Positions 1-9,812 of a DNA stretch of 35,443 bases are shown here, piece by piece. The notes under the pieces were generated by a model. The model did not search any database. It was not told where the DNA came from and saw nothing but the letters and a program-made list of their open reading frames with translations. Within the stretch, counting starts at the first letter, position 1. Each line of letters opens with the position of its first letter. Source of the DNA: an uncultured Bacteroidales bacterium (lineage in GTDB: Bacteria; Bacteroidota; Bacteroidia; Bacteroidales; VadinHA17); contig CALMRD010000342.1 in assembly GCA_937871625.1 (NCBI GenBank), forward strand, positions 1-35,443. The letters run 5' to 3'. The position numbers and the translations under genes are program-made.

Positions 1-9
1 AACGGCAGG

Positions 10-2403
10 TCAGTAACAATAATTAAAGTCGGACTCAGCAGAGGCTCCTAACCCGGCAACAGCCTTTTTTGCTGCCTCAAGATGCAGGAACGGCACATGC
101 TCGTAAAATGCCTTTTCCCGTCGCAGGTCCCAGCTTTCCTGCAGCACCTGAAGGGCTTCATCATATTTCCCCATTTTGTATAATCCCCATCCTTTGGTAT
201 GCAAAAAGGAAAAATGTCCGGGACTTGCTTTAAGGGCCTCAGTGACCAGTTTCATGCCTTCATCCGTGTTTCTTTCGTTGTCGAGAAGGAAGTAAGCCAG
301 GTTGTCGATCCGTTCAGGATTACCGGGTTCCAGTGACAGGGCCTCCCGGTAATACTCCTCGGCCCTGTCAGGCATGGCTGATTCATTGAAGCCAAAAGCG
401 CGCAGTGTGGCAATGGTCGCTTCGGAAAGGGGTATGTTTCTTTAGAGAGAAGCAAGTTTGTCCCAATACCTGAGTGCTTTAATGGTGTCACCCATCAACC
501 CATACAGGATTCCCTGCCATCCGGCCAGTTCAATGTCATCAGGAAAATATTGTTCTGCCTTTTTGTAGACTTTTTCCGCCTTCTTATACTGACCGTTTTT
601 TTGATAAGCCTTCCCCAGGTAAATATAATTCAGAGCCCAGTCCGGGATGATATTCCATTTGTCATATATCTGCAACGCTTTCTCATATTCAATAATGGCC
701 TTTTCATATTGCTGCAATAAGAGGTAGCAGTTGCCAAGGTTAAAATAAGTGCCTGTCATCTGGTCATCAAGCTGGATAAGCTGCTTCAGGTACTTGATTT
801 GATCGTGTGGAGTTTCAAAACGACATGCATACACCCAGTTTGCATGTATTTTTTGTTGAACAGACATCCGGTCTGTTTTTTCACATGCTCTGAGGCACCA
901 TTTTTTTGCCTGCTCCAACAGGTAAAGCTTATCGTAGATTGTTGAAAACCAGAATTCAAGCTCGTACTGGTTACTGTAGGCCAGTGATGTCATGATGATG
1001 GGCAGATAGAAGTTTGAGTCAATATCTATCGCCTTTGAAAACCAGTTAATGGCTGAAAGGAAGTCCGATTTATAGAACTCGTTTCTTCCATGAACAAAAT
1101 ACCTGTATGCTTCAGGTGACCAGGTTGACAGGAGAGATGTATTAAGGAGAGGAGTGTTCATCTGCAGTTCAGACAGAATGAGAAAATCTTTCACCTGTGC
1201 TGACAATGAGTCGATCAGAAAAAAAATATTCTCCTCCCGGCAGGGGCCCTCTATCTGAAAAGACCTGTACACCTCCTCTGTTTCCGGGTCAATGATCTGA
1301 GCATAAAGACGGCTGACCGGCCCTGCCTTTTTTATGCTTCCCAGGATCAGGACATCTGCCTCAAGCTTCTGTGAGATAGAGCTGCCTACCGTGGGAGTGA
1401 TGGAGGCATAGTTAACAATCCCCTGACCTCTGACGAGGCTTTTTATCGATTCGGCCTGCCTGACCTTCAGCTCTTCCGTGTTGGAGAGTGAGGATATCAG
1501 GATATCCTGTATCCCTTCCTGCCACATATTCCATACTGTGTCACCGGTAAGGTTCTGAAACGGCATCACGGCCACGGCAATTCTTTCGCCTGACGACCTG
1601 AGACTCGCCAGCTTGTCGCGGTTGAATATTTTTGGCAAAGCAAAAATAGCTGCAATGGCCAGGAGAACAATTAATGCTGTTCCATAGTATATTTTTCTCT
1701 TCTCTGATAAGAGCATTATACCCTTGTCCGGTTTTATGGGTCCAGTGTGACCTTCCTTTGGCAATTCTCCTTTCTGAGAGCTTTCACCTGATAATGGGGC
1801 CGAAACACTCTTTAATCCTGCAACGATCTCTTTTATAGCAATGGCCACTTTGTTAATCTGGTTGCGGTACCTTGTATTGTTAATGTTACTCTTTTCGTCA
1901 TCTTCGGAGATTAAAGGTCTGTTTACTCCGGGTTCCTTATATATGAACTCAATACCGCGAAGGACTCCTCCCAGAACCGCCTCACAAAGCTTCTCATCGT
2001 CGGGGTCCAGGTCGTGGATTCTTACAGGCAGCACCCTGCTTGCCACATTGCCGTTGGGAAGCTTTACTTTCAAGCCGAACTGATCCTTTGATGCCTGTTC
2101 CACAAATGCTTTGAACTCATGTTCCCATGCATAGGAGTTCGGATCACAATAGGTGCGGGAGATGATCGGGATAAATATCAAGCATTTCAGTTTCTCCTTC
2201 AGGGATTCATCTACATCATGGGTCTCAAGCAGACCGTCATGCGGATTGATGTCGAAATAGACGCTGATCTCTTCCTTGAAGGTGGATTCAAGTTCAGTCC
2301 TGAGAGCCTCAACGAACTCACTCACCCATCTGTCGCCCTTATTGTCTTTCTGACGATAGCTGATGAATATGTCGTAATTATATCCTTCGATAATACCTGA
2401 CAT
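10..2403 (-). pseudogene. TIR-like domain / TM / TolB-like / TPR protein, interrupted by an in-frame TAA (442-444)
   Basis: ORF 442..2403 (YNYDIFISYRQKDN..., TM 'IYYGTALIVLLAIAAIFAL', IAVAVMPFQNLTGD, TPRs) ends at CTC TAA AGA. The 121-aa TPR ORF 10..375 is in the same frame: 22 sense codons (RNIPLSEATIATLRAFGFNESA) join the stop to its ATG. Read-through would give about 797 aa, close to paralogs of 811 and 819 aa. Confidence 0.75.
2022..2388. repeat. 367-bp segment identical to 7963..8329 (TIR-encoding)
   Basis: Base-by-base comparison at offset 5941: from 'ttacaggcagcaccctgcttgcc' through 'gtcgtaattatatccttc' with no mismatch. Flanks diverge at once on both sides. Confidence 0.9.
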
Positions 2404-2426
2404 CAGGGTGTTATTTTGTTCATTAT

Positions 2427-2458
2427 CAAAATTAAACCCTTAAAGGGCTAAATGCAAA
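2427..2458 (-). promoter_or_regulatory. Bacteroidota-type promoter (TTTG-N20-TAATTTTG) for the first TIR gene
   Basis: On the minus strand, TTTG (2455-2458), 20 nt, then TAATTTTG (2427-2434), just upstream of the ATG at 2403. Same layout as at 8369-8400. Confidence 0.6.
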
Positions 2459-2659
2459 ATTTTCTTTTACCCCGTTGAACATGGTCAACCTGTCAGACCA
2501 TTAAGTCCTTAAAATCAGCCGAACTTGGATTTGAGGCCGTGCTTGATTTTGCAATTGCTTTAATACAATAAACTGTTGTATCGAAAGCAATTTATTTTTT
2601 ATTGGTTTCCTAATACGTGAAACGCCGCACGTGAAAAGCGAATATTGCTGCCACAATAC

Positions 2660-4042
2660 CTAAAGGGTTAAAAAATAGCCAGAATCATCTGTTCTCAGTT
2701 CGGCGTAATTCAGCTCAAGGACAATACCCTCATATTTCAGTGTTAGTTTCTTTTCCTCCAGGTTCACATCCGGAGTTTCCGGTATTCCGTTTAAAATCAA
2801 TTTTACCAGCCGGTACGAATCATCAAAACCGGTAATGCAGGGATGGTTGAATATCCTTATGTTTCCTTTCTGGTTTGCGGCTGAGAATATCACCCTGTGA
2901 AAGACAGTCCTTTCAGGAAGTATCTCTATTTCCAGTGGCTCGAATATCCTGATATTCAATGGATCTGATATTGAATTAATTTCAATTTTGTATCCAGACA
3001 GGTTTTTATAACTCTCTATTTCCTCTGCTTTTTTAATCTGCCATTCATCGAAATCCTTCTCCGAATCAAGTCTTAGCTGTCTGATATCACTTTCGCTAAA
3101 GTGTTGCTTTATAAGGGACGGGTCTATAAGGACAGATTGAAGGATGTCTTCAAGAGAAAGAGTATCATTACTTTCCAGATACGTTTTCCACTCCGGGTTC
3201 AACCTGTCAAGGATCATGGCTATCCATCTGCCCTCCCAGTAACCAAGGTCCCTGACCCCGGCCGGAGCAATTCCGTTGGTCATATTGGAGGCATTCAGCG
3301 GATCAACTCCACGGGCGATTCGTTCAATATAGTCTGACAATCCTTCGGTATGCTGCAGATCCTTTTCATAATTTCCGTATTGCACCGGAAGCCTGTTCAG
3401 CCTCTCCTTCCTGCAGTCAAGTGCAGCCAGAGCCCATCCTGCCAACTCCTCTTTGCGTTCGGACATGACAGCTCTTTTGAATGCCTCCTTTTCAGTTCTT
3501 CTGAGGAATAATGCCTCTTTTGTTTCCTCAGGATAGAAGAGGAGCACTCCGTCGTTCTGCCTCCAGCCGGGGTGTTTTGTTCTCTGGAAGACATGGAATT
3601 GTTCATGCACAATAATACCGGCCATGTCCCTGGGTGTATACCTCTCATTGGTTCTCCGCGAATAGTTGCACAGAACACTGGTCGCAGTCCAGGCTTCTCC
3701 GTAGCGGACAACTGAATTACCCCTTACAAGGGGGTACTGGCCATCATAAACATAGGCTCCGGCATAATCATCGGCCGGTTTGAAACCTTCAGGTGGCTGG
3801 TCTGCAAAGAAGAGCCAGGTATTGATACTGTCACAGATGGCGACGGGTATCTGTTCAGGATCAAAGCCGGGCCAGAGGTCATTTTCGGCAATCAGGGCAT
3901 GTTCTTTCATTACCGCCCTGATGTCAGTCACCGGCTTAACAGCAACGTGTTGTGCATCAGTAGCATAGGCAAAGCTGCAAAGTACAGTCAAAGCAATTGT
4001 GCCTATTCCAGCACGGTGAGATTTCATTGAGAAAGTGATCAT
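2660..4042 (-). CDS. Secreted putative zinc metalloprotease (gluzincin-like HExxH...E)
   Basis: N-terminal hydrophobic signal (AGIGTIALTVLCSFAYATDA). 'IIVHEQFHVFQ' = HExxH, with downstream 'TEGLSDYIERIA' as a candidate third Glu ligand. Confidence 0.55.
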   Translation of the reverse strand: MITFSMKSHRAGIGTIALTVLCSFAYATDAQHVAVKPVTDIRAVMKEHALIAENDLWPGFDPEQIPVAICDSINTWLFFADQPPEGFKPADDYAGAYVYDGQYPLVRGNSVVRYGEAWTATSVLCNYSRRTNERYTPRDMAGIIVHEQFHVFQRTKHPGWRQNDGVLLFYPEETKEALFLRRTEKEAFKRAVMSERKEELAGWALAALDCRKERLNRLPVQYGNYEKDLQHTEGLSDYIERIARGVDPLNASNMTNGIAPAGVRDLGYWEGRWIAMILDRLNPEWKTYLESNDTLSLEDILQSVLIDPSLIKQHFSESDIRQLRLDSEKDFDEWQIKKAEEIESYKNLSGYKIEINSISDPLNIRIFEPLEIEILPERTVFHRVIFSAANQKGNIRIFNHPCITGFDDSYRLVKLILNGIPETPDVNLEEKKLTLKYEGIVLELNYAELRTDDSGYFLTL

Positions 4043-4130
4043 TTTGATAATTCGGATTTAATTGGTCAACAGAGTCTGTGGCTGCATTAAAACTTCGGAG
4101 ATAGTTCTTCAAGTTCAGCAAATCCTGTTT

Positions 4131-6269
4131 CTATATTTTCACTTTCCCCATGATTTCGAGAAATGCAGGATCGGACCTCAGGTTCCGGTAAGATACTGTA
4201 TCCACATTCATCAATAACAGAAAAAACTCCTCCCTCTCTTCATATCCCCTCCTGAGATAATCCAGTGCTTCCCTGTTCAGGCCCACCTCTGCCATCAAAG
4301 TTCCTATCATACTCTGAGGTACAAATCCTGTCCTGTCCCTTTCTATCAATGTATCAAGCAACCTTCTGGTTTCATCCCGGGCACCTGATCTGCTGTATGC
4401 AACCCCGAGATGGGTGATCGCCAGTGGTGAGAAGCCTGAAAGTGTCTTCTCCAGCTCTTCAATCGACTTTGTGTACTCTCCCTCAAAAAGGTAAATTGCT
4501 CCCAGGTAATAGTGACAAACAGGGAGTTTTTCTGCCAGCTTCTCAAGGTGGGTTATGGCAGCTTCCCTTTGTCCTGCCTTATAAAGGTGGACAGCATATA
4601 AGCCATCTCTTGAAGAGTATGCCGGATCGAGGGCTAAGGCACGCTGGTCCCATTCAACTGCCTCTGCAAATTTTCCCTTGAAGAACGACATTTCAGCAAG
4701 GTACTTATAGACTTCGGGATTATTGGGTGCCAGTTCGAGAGCACGATTATAGTTACGCGCAGCACTCTCAATATCAAAGTAATATAACAAGTCTGCAACG
4801 CCAATACAGGCATAGGCATCAGGCAGCATGCTATCAAGTTCCAGGGCTTTATGCGCCAGTTTCACTGCCGGAGGGTAGGCCTCCGCCGGCCTCAGATTGG
4901 CATAAAACGCCAAAGTTCCGTAACAGGTTGCCAATCCGGTGTACGCCCTGGCAAATCCCGGGTCAGCTTCAATTGCTTTCTCAAACAGGGTCTTTGCTTT
5001 CCATAATGCTTCCGGAGTGCGCTGTCCGCGCAGATGCACTCCCAGGAGATAGTAATCGTAAGCTTCCAGGTTTTCAGAAGGAATTTTCTCAATCAGGTTT
5101 TTTTCTTCAGGTTTGATTACAGCTTTCAGCTCCTTTGCAACAGCCTGGGCCACCTCACTCTGAATGGCAAAAATATCAGAGATGTCTCTGTCATAAACTT
5201 CTGACCATAAATGTGCATCACTCCCGGCATCAATCAGCTGCACAGTTATCCGCACATTATTGCCCATCTTCCTGACACTGCCCTCCAGTATGGCTGACAC
5301 ATTCAACTCACGGGCTATTTCCTTTAATGACAGGGTTGTGTTTTTATAACTCATTGATGTTGTGCGGGAAATTACCTTCAGATCACCAATCTTAAAGAGG
5401 CGATCAATTATCTCATCAACCATGCCATCGGTGAAATATTCCTGCTCCGGGTCGTTGCTCAGATTGGCAAACGGAAGTACAGCGATAGATTTGTCAATTG
5501 CAGATGATATTCCCTTGGAGCTCCTGATCAGCGGGAGAAGGATCAGCAGAACGACAATCAGCGCAGATACCATTATGGCCGCAGTAACAGCTATTTTCCT
5601 CCACGGCATTTTCTTCTTTTCAGGTTTAATGCCATTGATTATTGTATCAACGGTTTGAGATTTTACACCCGGATTCTTAATCCCCTCCACAATCGCTTTA
5701 ACAGCATTGGCAACTTTATTGATCTGATTCCTGTACTTTGTCCTGTTCAGGTTTTTGTTTTCGTCATCATTCGGCGTAAGCGGCCTGTTGACTCCCGGCT
5801 CCTTATAGATGAATTCGACGCCCCGCAGCACTCCGCCTAAAACTGTTTCACATTCTTTTATATCTGAAGGGTCAAGATCATAAATGGTGACCGGCAGCAC
5901 CCTGCTTGCCACATTGCCGTCAGGCAACTTAATTTTCAATCCGAACTGATCGTGAGATGCCTGTTCCACAAACGCCTTGAACTCATGTTCCCAGGCGAAG
6001 GATTTCGGGTCGCAATAGGTACGGGAGATGATCGGGATAAATATCAGGCATTTGAGCTTTTCCTTTAAGGACTCATCCACATCGTGTGTTGCGAGCAGAC
6101 CGTCGCGAGGATTTATGTCAAAATAGACACTGATTTCTTCTTTAAAAGTAGCTTCGAGCTCCTTCTTCAGGTTTTCAACAAACTCCGTTACCCAGCCGTC
6201 ATACCTGTTGTCTTTCTGGCGATAGCTGATGAAGATGTCGTATTCATATCCGGGGATGAGGCTGGGCAT
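4131..6269 (-). CDS. TIR-like domain / TM / TolB-like (SIAVLPFANLSNDPEQEYFTDG) / TPR protein
   Basis: YEYDIFISYRQKDNRYDGW...SRTYCDPKSFAWEHEFKAF; TM 'IAVTAAIMVSALIVVLLILLPLI'; TolB-like module; repeated TPR helices. Confidence 0.85.
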   Translation of the reverse strand: MPSLIPGYEYDIFISYRQKDNRYDGWVTEFVENLKKELEATFKEEISVYFDINPRDGLLATHDVDESLKEKLKCLIFIPIISRTYCDPKSFAWEHEFKAFVEQASHDQFGLKIKLPDGNVASRVLPVTIYDLDPSDIKECETVLGGVLRGVEFIYKEPGVNRPLTPNDDENKNLNRTKYRNQINKVANAVKAIVEGIKNPGVKSQTVDTIINGIKPEKKKMPWRKIAVTAAIMVSALIVVLLILLPLIRSSKGISSAIDKSIAVLPFANLSNDPEQEYFTDGMVDEIIDRLFKIGDLKVISRTTSMSYKNTTLSLKEIARELNVSAILEGSVRKMGNNVRITVQLIDAGSDAHLWSEVYDRDISDIFAIQSEVAQAVAKELKAVIKPEEKNLIEKIPSENLEAYDYYLLGVHLRGQRTPEALWKAKTLFEKAIEADPGFARAYTGLATCYGTLAFYANLRPAEAYPPAVKLAHKALELDSMLPDAYACIGVADLLYYFDIESAARNYNRALELAPNNPEVYKYLAEMSFFKGKFAEAVEWDQRALALDPAYSSRDGLYAVHLYKAGQREAAITHLEKLAEKLPVCHYYLGAIYLFEGEYTKSIEELEKTLSGFSPLAITHLGVAYSRSGARDETRRLLDTLIERDRTGFVPQSMIGTLMAEVGLNREALDYLRRGYEEREEFFLLLMNVDTVSYRNLRSDPAFLEIMGKVKI

Positions 6270-6304
6270 ATTTCAGAGTTCAGGTTCCATATTTAAGGTT
6301 AAAG

Positions 6305-8371
6305 TTAATACTCCAATCCCAGTTTTCTCAGCAAAGCTATAAAGCGTGGTTCCGCCCGGAGGGATTTAAATGCAGGTTCTACATTCAGGTAGATATAATC
6401 GGTATCAAATTCGTTTACACTGGCTTCGATATAGTCCAATGCTTTCCCCTTATTCCCTCTCAGGGCATATAGAATCGAAATTATTCTTTTGGATAAAGGC
6501 GAGCTGGAAAGTGCATGAAATTCAAGCTCCAGATTAATAATAAAGTCAAGAAAACCATCTATGCCTGATATGTCATAAACCTCCTTCGCTCTATTTTTAT
6601 AAGCAACCAACGACTGATTATCATCTAAAATCTTTTGATATTCATCAATTGCCTCTGTAATGAGACCTTTCATGAAATAGCTTAAGAATGTATAGAAGCC
6701 CACCACGCTTACCGGAAATTCAGGGTCTAACTCTACTGCCTTTTTGCATTGAAAAATAGCTTTATCATAGGATTCAGCAAAATAGTACATAAGCCCACAT
6801 GCTCCGTTCTTTATTGCGGATAAGGGATCAAGCTTTACAGCCTGATTCATATGTTCGGAAGCTGCGTCAAATTTCCCGAACACAGTAAGAAAGAGTCCAT
6901 ACCATTGATGGGCCGAAGCATAATTTGGATTTAATGACAGAGCAGTTTGATAATATCCTTCCGCCTTTTTATAATTGCGTTCAAAGATCTCAGTAATGTC
7001 TGCCAGGGTTGCATAAGCCTCAGCAATATTACTATCAATCGACAGACTTTTCTCTGCATATTCCCGCGCTTTTTTAAAGGATATCTCAGGCTGCATGTAA
7101 TTCCAGTCTGCACAGACCATATAAGCATCAGCCAGTCCGGCATAAGCCAGGGCATACTTATCATCTGATTCAAGGGCCTTCAGGAAGTATTCAATGCTGG
7201 CCAGCAAACCCTCCCTGGTTCTTTTATTCCAGTAGTAGCGGCCAAGCATGTAGAGATCATATGCCCTGATACTTGATGTCTGCTTCCTTTCTTCCGGGTA
7301 TAATTTTACTTTCAGGGCTTCAGTGATTGAACGTGAAACCTTTTCCTGTATCTCAAAAATATTCTCTAGGTTCTCATTATATTTTTCAGCCCAGATATGG
7401 TAATCATAGGCAGCATCTATCAGCTGGGCTGTTATACGGAGGTTATTTCCGGCCTTACGGACGCTGCCTTCAAGCACATACCTGACTTTGACTTTCTCTG
7501 CAATTTCTTTAACTGTGAATTTTGTGCCTTTGAAAGTCATCGCTGAACTCCTTGAGATTACGAGGAGCTCATGAATATGAGACAGGTCTGTAATAATTTC
7601 CTCGGTGAGTCCGTCACTAAAGTATTCCTGTTCCGTATCGGAACTCATATTCTCAAAAGGAAGTACTAAAATAGATTTCTCATTCGCAGTAGGATTGTCG
7701 CTGGTCCGGAGGTCTTTTCTCAGCAAATTCCTTTTCTGAGCCGGTTCATTTTTCAATCCGGCCAAAATTTCATTTATGGCATTGGCGACTTTATTTATCT
7801 GGTTTCTGTATTTTGTCTTGTTCTGGTTCCTCCTATCATCATCATCAGGTTTTAGTGGCCTGTTGACGCCAAGCTCCCCGTAAACAAAATCAACACCTCT
7901 CAGACCTCCATCCAGCACTGATTCACATAAACTGATATCTGCTGTGCTCAGATCATAAATTATTACAGGCAGCACCCTGCTTGCCACATTGCCGTTGGGA
8001 AGCTTTACTTTCAAGCCGAACTGATCCTTTGATGCCTGTTCCACAAATGCTTTGAACTCATGTTCCCATGCATAGGAGTTCGGATCACAATAGGTGCGGG
8101 AGATGATCGGGATAAATATCAAGCATTTCAGTTTCTCCTTCAGGGATTCATCTACATCATGGGTCTCAAGCAGACCGTCATGCGGATTGATGTCGAAATA
8201 GACGCTGATCTCTTCCTTGAAGGTGGATTCAAGTTCAGTCCTGAGAGCCTCAACGAACTCACTCACCCATCTGTCGCCCTTATTGTCTTTCTGACGATAG
8301 CTGATGAATATGTCGTAATTATATCCTTCAATTATGCTTGACAACGGAGCACGGATTTGGTTCATTATCAA
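6305..8371 (-). CDS. TIR-like domain / TolB-like / TPR protein without an evident TM helix
   Basis: YNYDIFISYRQKDNKGDRW...; SILVLPFENMSSDTEQEYFSDGLTEEI; TPRs. The ORF-track start at 8371 is TTG and overlaps the predicted -7 box. Real start is more likely ATG 8365 or a codon slightly downstream. Confidence 0.85.
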   Translation of the reverse strand: MIMNQIRAPLSSIIEGYNYDIFISYRQKDNKGDRWVSEFVEALRTELESTFKEEISVYFDINPHDGLLETHDVDESLKEKLKCLIFIPIISRTYCDPNSYAWEHEFKAFVEQASKDQFGLKVKLPNGNVASRVLPVIIYDLSTADISLCESVLDGGLRGVDFVYGELGVNRPLKPDDDDRRNQNKTKYRNQINKVANAINEILAGLKNEPAQKRNLLRKDLRTSDNPTANEKSILVLPFENMSSDTEQEYFSDGLTEEIITDLSHIHELLVISRSSAMTFKGTKFTVKEIAEKVKVRYVLEGSVRKAGNNLRITAQLIDAAYDYHIWAEKYNENLENIFEIQEKVSRSITEALKVKLYPEERKQTSSIRAYDLYMLGRYYWNKRTREGLLASIEYFLKALESDDKYALAYAGLADAYMVCADWNYMQPEISFKKAREYAEKSLSIDSNIAEAYATLADITEIFERNYKKAEGYYQTALSLNPNYASAHQWYGLFLTVFGKFDAASEHMNQAVKLDPLSAIKNGACGLMYYFAESYDKAIFQCKKAVELDPEFPVSVVGFYTFLSYFMKGLITEAIDEYQKILDDNQSLVAYKNRAKEVYDISGIDGFLDFIINLELEFHALSSSPLSKRIISILYALRGNKGKALDYIEASVNEFDTDYIYLNVEPAFKSLRAEPRFIALLRKLGLEY
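7963..8329. repeat. 367-bp segment identical to 2022..2388 (TIR-encoding)
   Basis: Partner copy of 2022..2388, same orientation. Confidence 0.9.
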
Positions 8372-8400
8372 ATTTAAACCAATAGCAAGCTAAAAGCAAA
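8369..8400 (-). promoter_or_regulatory. Bacteroidota-type promoter (TTTG-N20-TAAATTTG)
   Basis: On the minus strand, TTTG (8397-8400), 20 nt, TAAATTTG (8369-8376). Exact match to TTTG/TAnnTTTG. Confidence 0.65.
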
Positions 8401-8604
8401 ACTTTCTTCTAATGGTGGAAAAGGATGATCCCGCTCAGATTCGATTCGTTATTGTAAAGGCCGTTGTACTTTTCATCCATGAAAGAATAGTCAAAGGTGA
8501 TATTTCTGTTCTTCTTTTTGCAGCATGTGAAAAGTGAATGTTGCAGCCAGGATGCCTACAGGGTTATTCAATAGTCTGGAGGAACCGAGGGCTGAAATGG
8601 TTCA

Positions 8605-9750
8605 TTACAAAGTCAATAACCATTCTCTGAACACCGGATTGGCAAACCTGTATTCGTTTTCAGATTTATAAACCAACGCTTTTTTTTGCAAGGCTTTAAG
8701 TGCCTCAGTCAGTGAAGAACTTACAGGCAGGTCAAACATAGTTCGGACTTTGTCTGAAAAAATGCCGGAGCCTCCATTCTTTGCCAATGCCAGCAGGGTT
8801 GAACGTTGTGTTGTGGTCAACTGATCATATATGTCCTGGAAGATATCTATCTGTGAATACATCACCCTGTTCAACCAGCTATCCCTGAAATCTTCTTTGT
8901 CCTGGTCAATTCCGCTTCGTATTAAGTCAAAAACCACGGAAGCAAAAAATTGAGTATAATGTGGCTGACACTCCGATACTTCAAGGATACTTTCAACCGT
9001 ATGTTTTCTTATCTCCAGGCCATAATCATTGAACTTTTCTTTAATGAAACCCGATAGTTCTGTTTTATTGATCACGGACAATTTCATCCTGGTTGCAAAC
9101 TCGAAAAAAGGTGACTGTGCAGAAGCAAAAATATCTTCCATCATAGATTGTTTGCTCCCAAGAAATATGTACGAAACGTCACGATGTCTCTGGAACGAGG
9201 AACGCATCCAGTTCAACAGGAACGGGTCAATTCTTGAAATCTCCTGGAACTCATCAAAGGCAATGCATATCCGCTTTTTCCTTTGTTGGGAGATACTATT
9301 GGGAACGTCGAGTATTGTTTCAATATCTCGCTGCTGTTCTATCTTGTTTATATTAAGGGAAAATCCGGGATTTCCGAATTGATCAAATGATACCCCCGGA
9401 GAAAGATGCCTGAAACTATCCGACAATTTATTTGTCAGACTTTTTATTTCATCTCTCCAGTTAAATAGTTCCCTGGCAAGTATATCTGAGTATTTCCTGC
9501 TAAAATCATCCAGGGATTTAATGTTGTAGAGATCAACATAAATGCAGATAGCTGATGTCGTTTCACGGAATACCTTATCAACAAGTGATGTTTTGCCAAA
9601 TCGCCTTGGCGAAAACAGCCACGTAGAGTATCCGTTTTCAATTTGTTGCTTCAGAAACGATATCTCCTTTATTCTGTTGCAGAATGCTGTGTCATCGATA
9701 ACAACACCGAACTGGAAAGGATTGCCGTCTAATTCATTCTTTGATTTCAT
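8605..9750 (-). CDS. AAA/archaeal-type ATPase with C-terminal winged-helix-like region
   Basis: P-loop-like 'SPRRFGKTSL', Walker B-like 'ICIAFDEFQEI', C-terminal 'LTEALKALQKKALVYKSENEYRFANPVFREWL'. Confidence 0.8.
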   Translation of the reverse strand: MKSKNELDGNPFQFGVVIDDTAFCNRIKEISFLKQQIENGYSTWLFSPRRFGKTSLVDKVFRETTSAICIYVDLYNIKSLDDFSRKYSDILARELFNWRDEIKSLTNKLSDSFRHLSPGVSFDQFGNPGFSLNINKIEQQRDIETILDVPNSISQQRKKRICIAFDEFQEISRIDPFLLNWMRSSFQRHRDVSYIFLGSKQSMMEDIFASAQSPFFEFATRMKLSVINKTELSGFIKEKFNDYGLEIRKHTVESILEVSECQPHYTQFFASVVFDLIRSGIDQDKEDFRDSWLNRVMYSQIDIFQDIYDQLTTTQRSTLLALAKNGGSGIFSDKVRTMFDLPVSSSLTEALKALQKKALVYKSENEYRFANPVFREWLLTL

Positions 9751-9779
9751 AGTGACATAGCTTACTGGGCAATTAAACG

Positions 9780-9812
9780 TTTCGTATAATTACGACACGT
9801 AAATATACGAAA
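9780..9812. promoter_or_regulatory. 33-bp near-perfect inverted repeat upstream of the ATPase gene
   Basis: tttcgtataattacg-aca-cgtaaatatacgaaa: 15-bp arms with one mismatch, 3-bp spacer, 29 bp upstream of the start at 9750. Confidence 0.75.

Noticed and set aside
2119-2400. Plus-strand ORFs antisense to TIR domains (2119..2400, 8060..8341, 21272..21502), which recur across paralogs.
   Set aside because: They are the reverse-strand shadow of a conserved coding sequence; recurrence follows from TIR conservation.
2401-2430. Apparent 1-nt deletion and frameshift at the N-terminus of the first TIR gene relative to the third (ATGAACAAAATAACACCCTGATG vs ATGAACCAAATCCGTGCTCCGTTG).
   Set aside because: The predicted promoter suggests this stretch is probably 5' leader in the first gene, so an indel there need not affect coding.
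8605-9750. AAA ATPase as the effector or NTPase of a TIR defence system.
   Set aside because: This ATPase type is common as a stand-alone gene in Bacteroidota and nothing in the sequence ties it to the TIR genes beyond adjacency.
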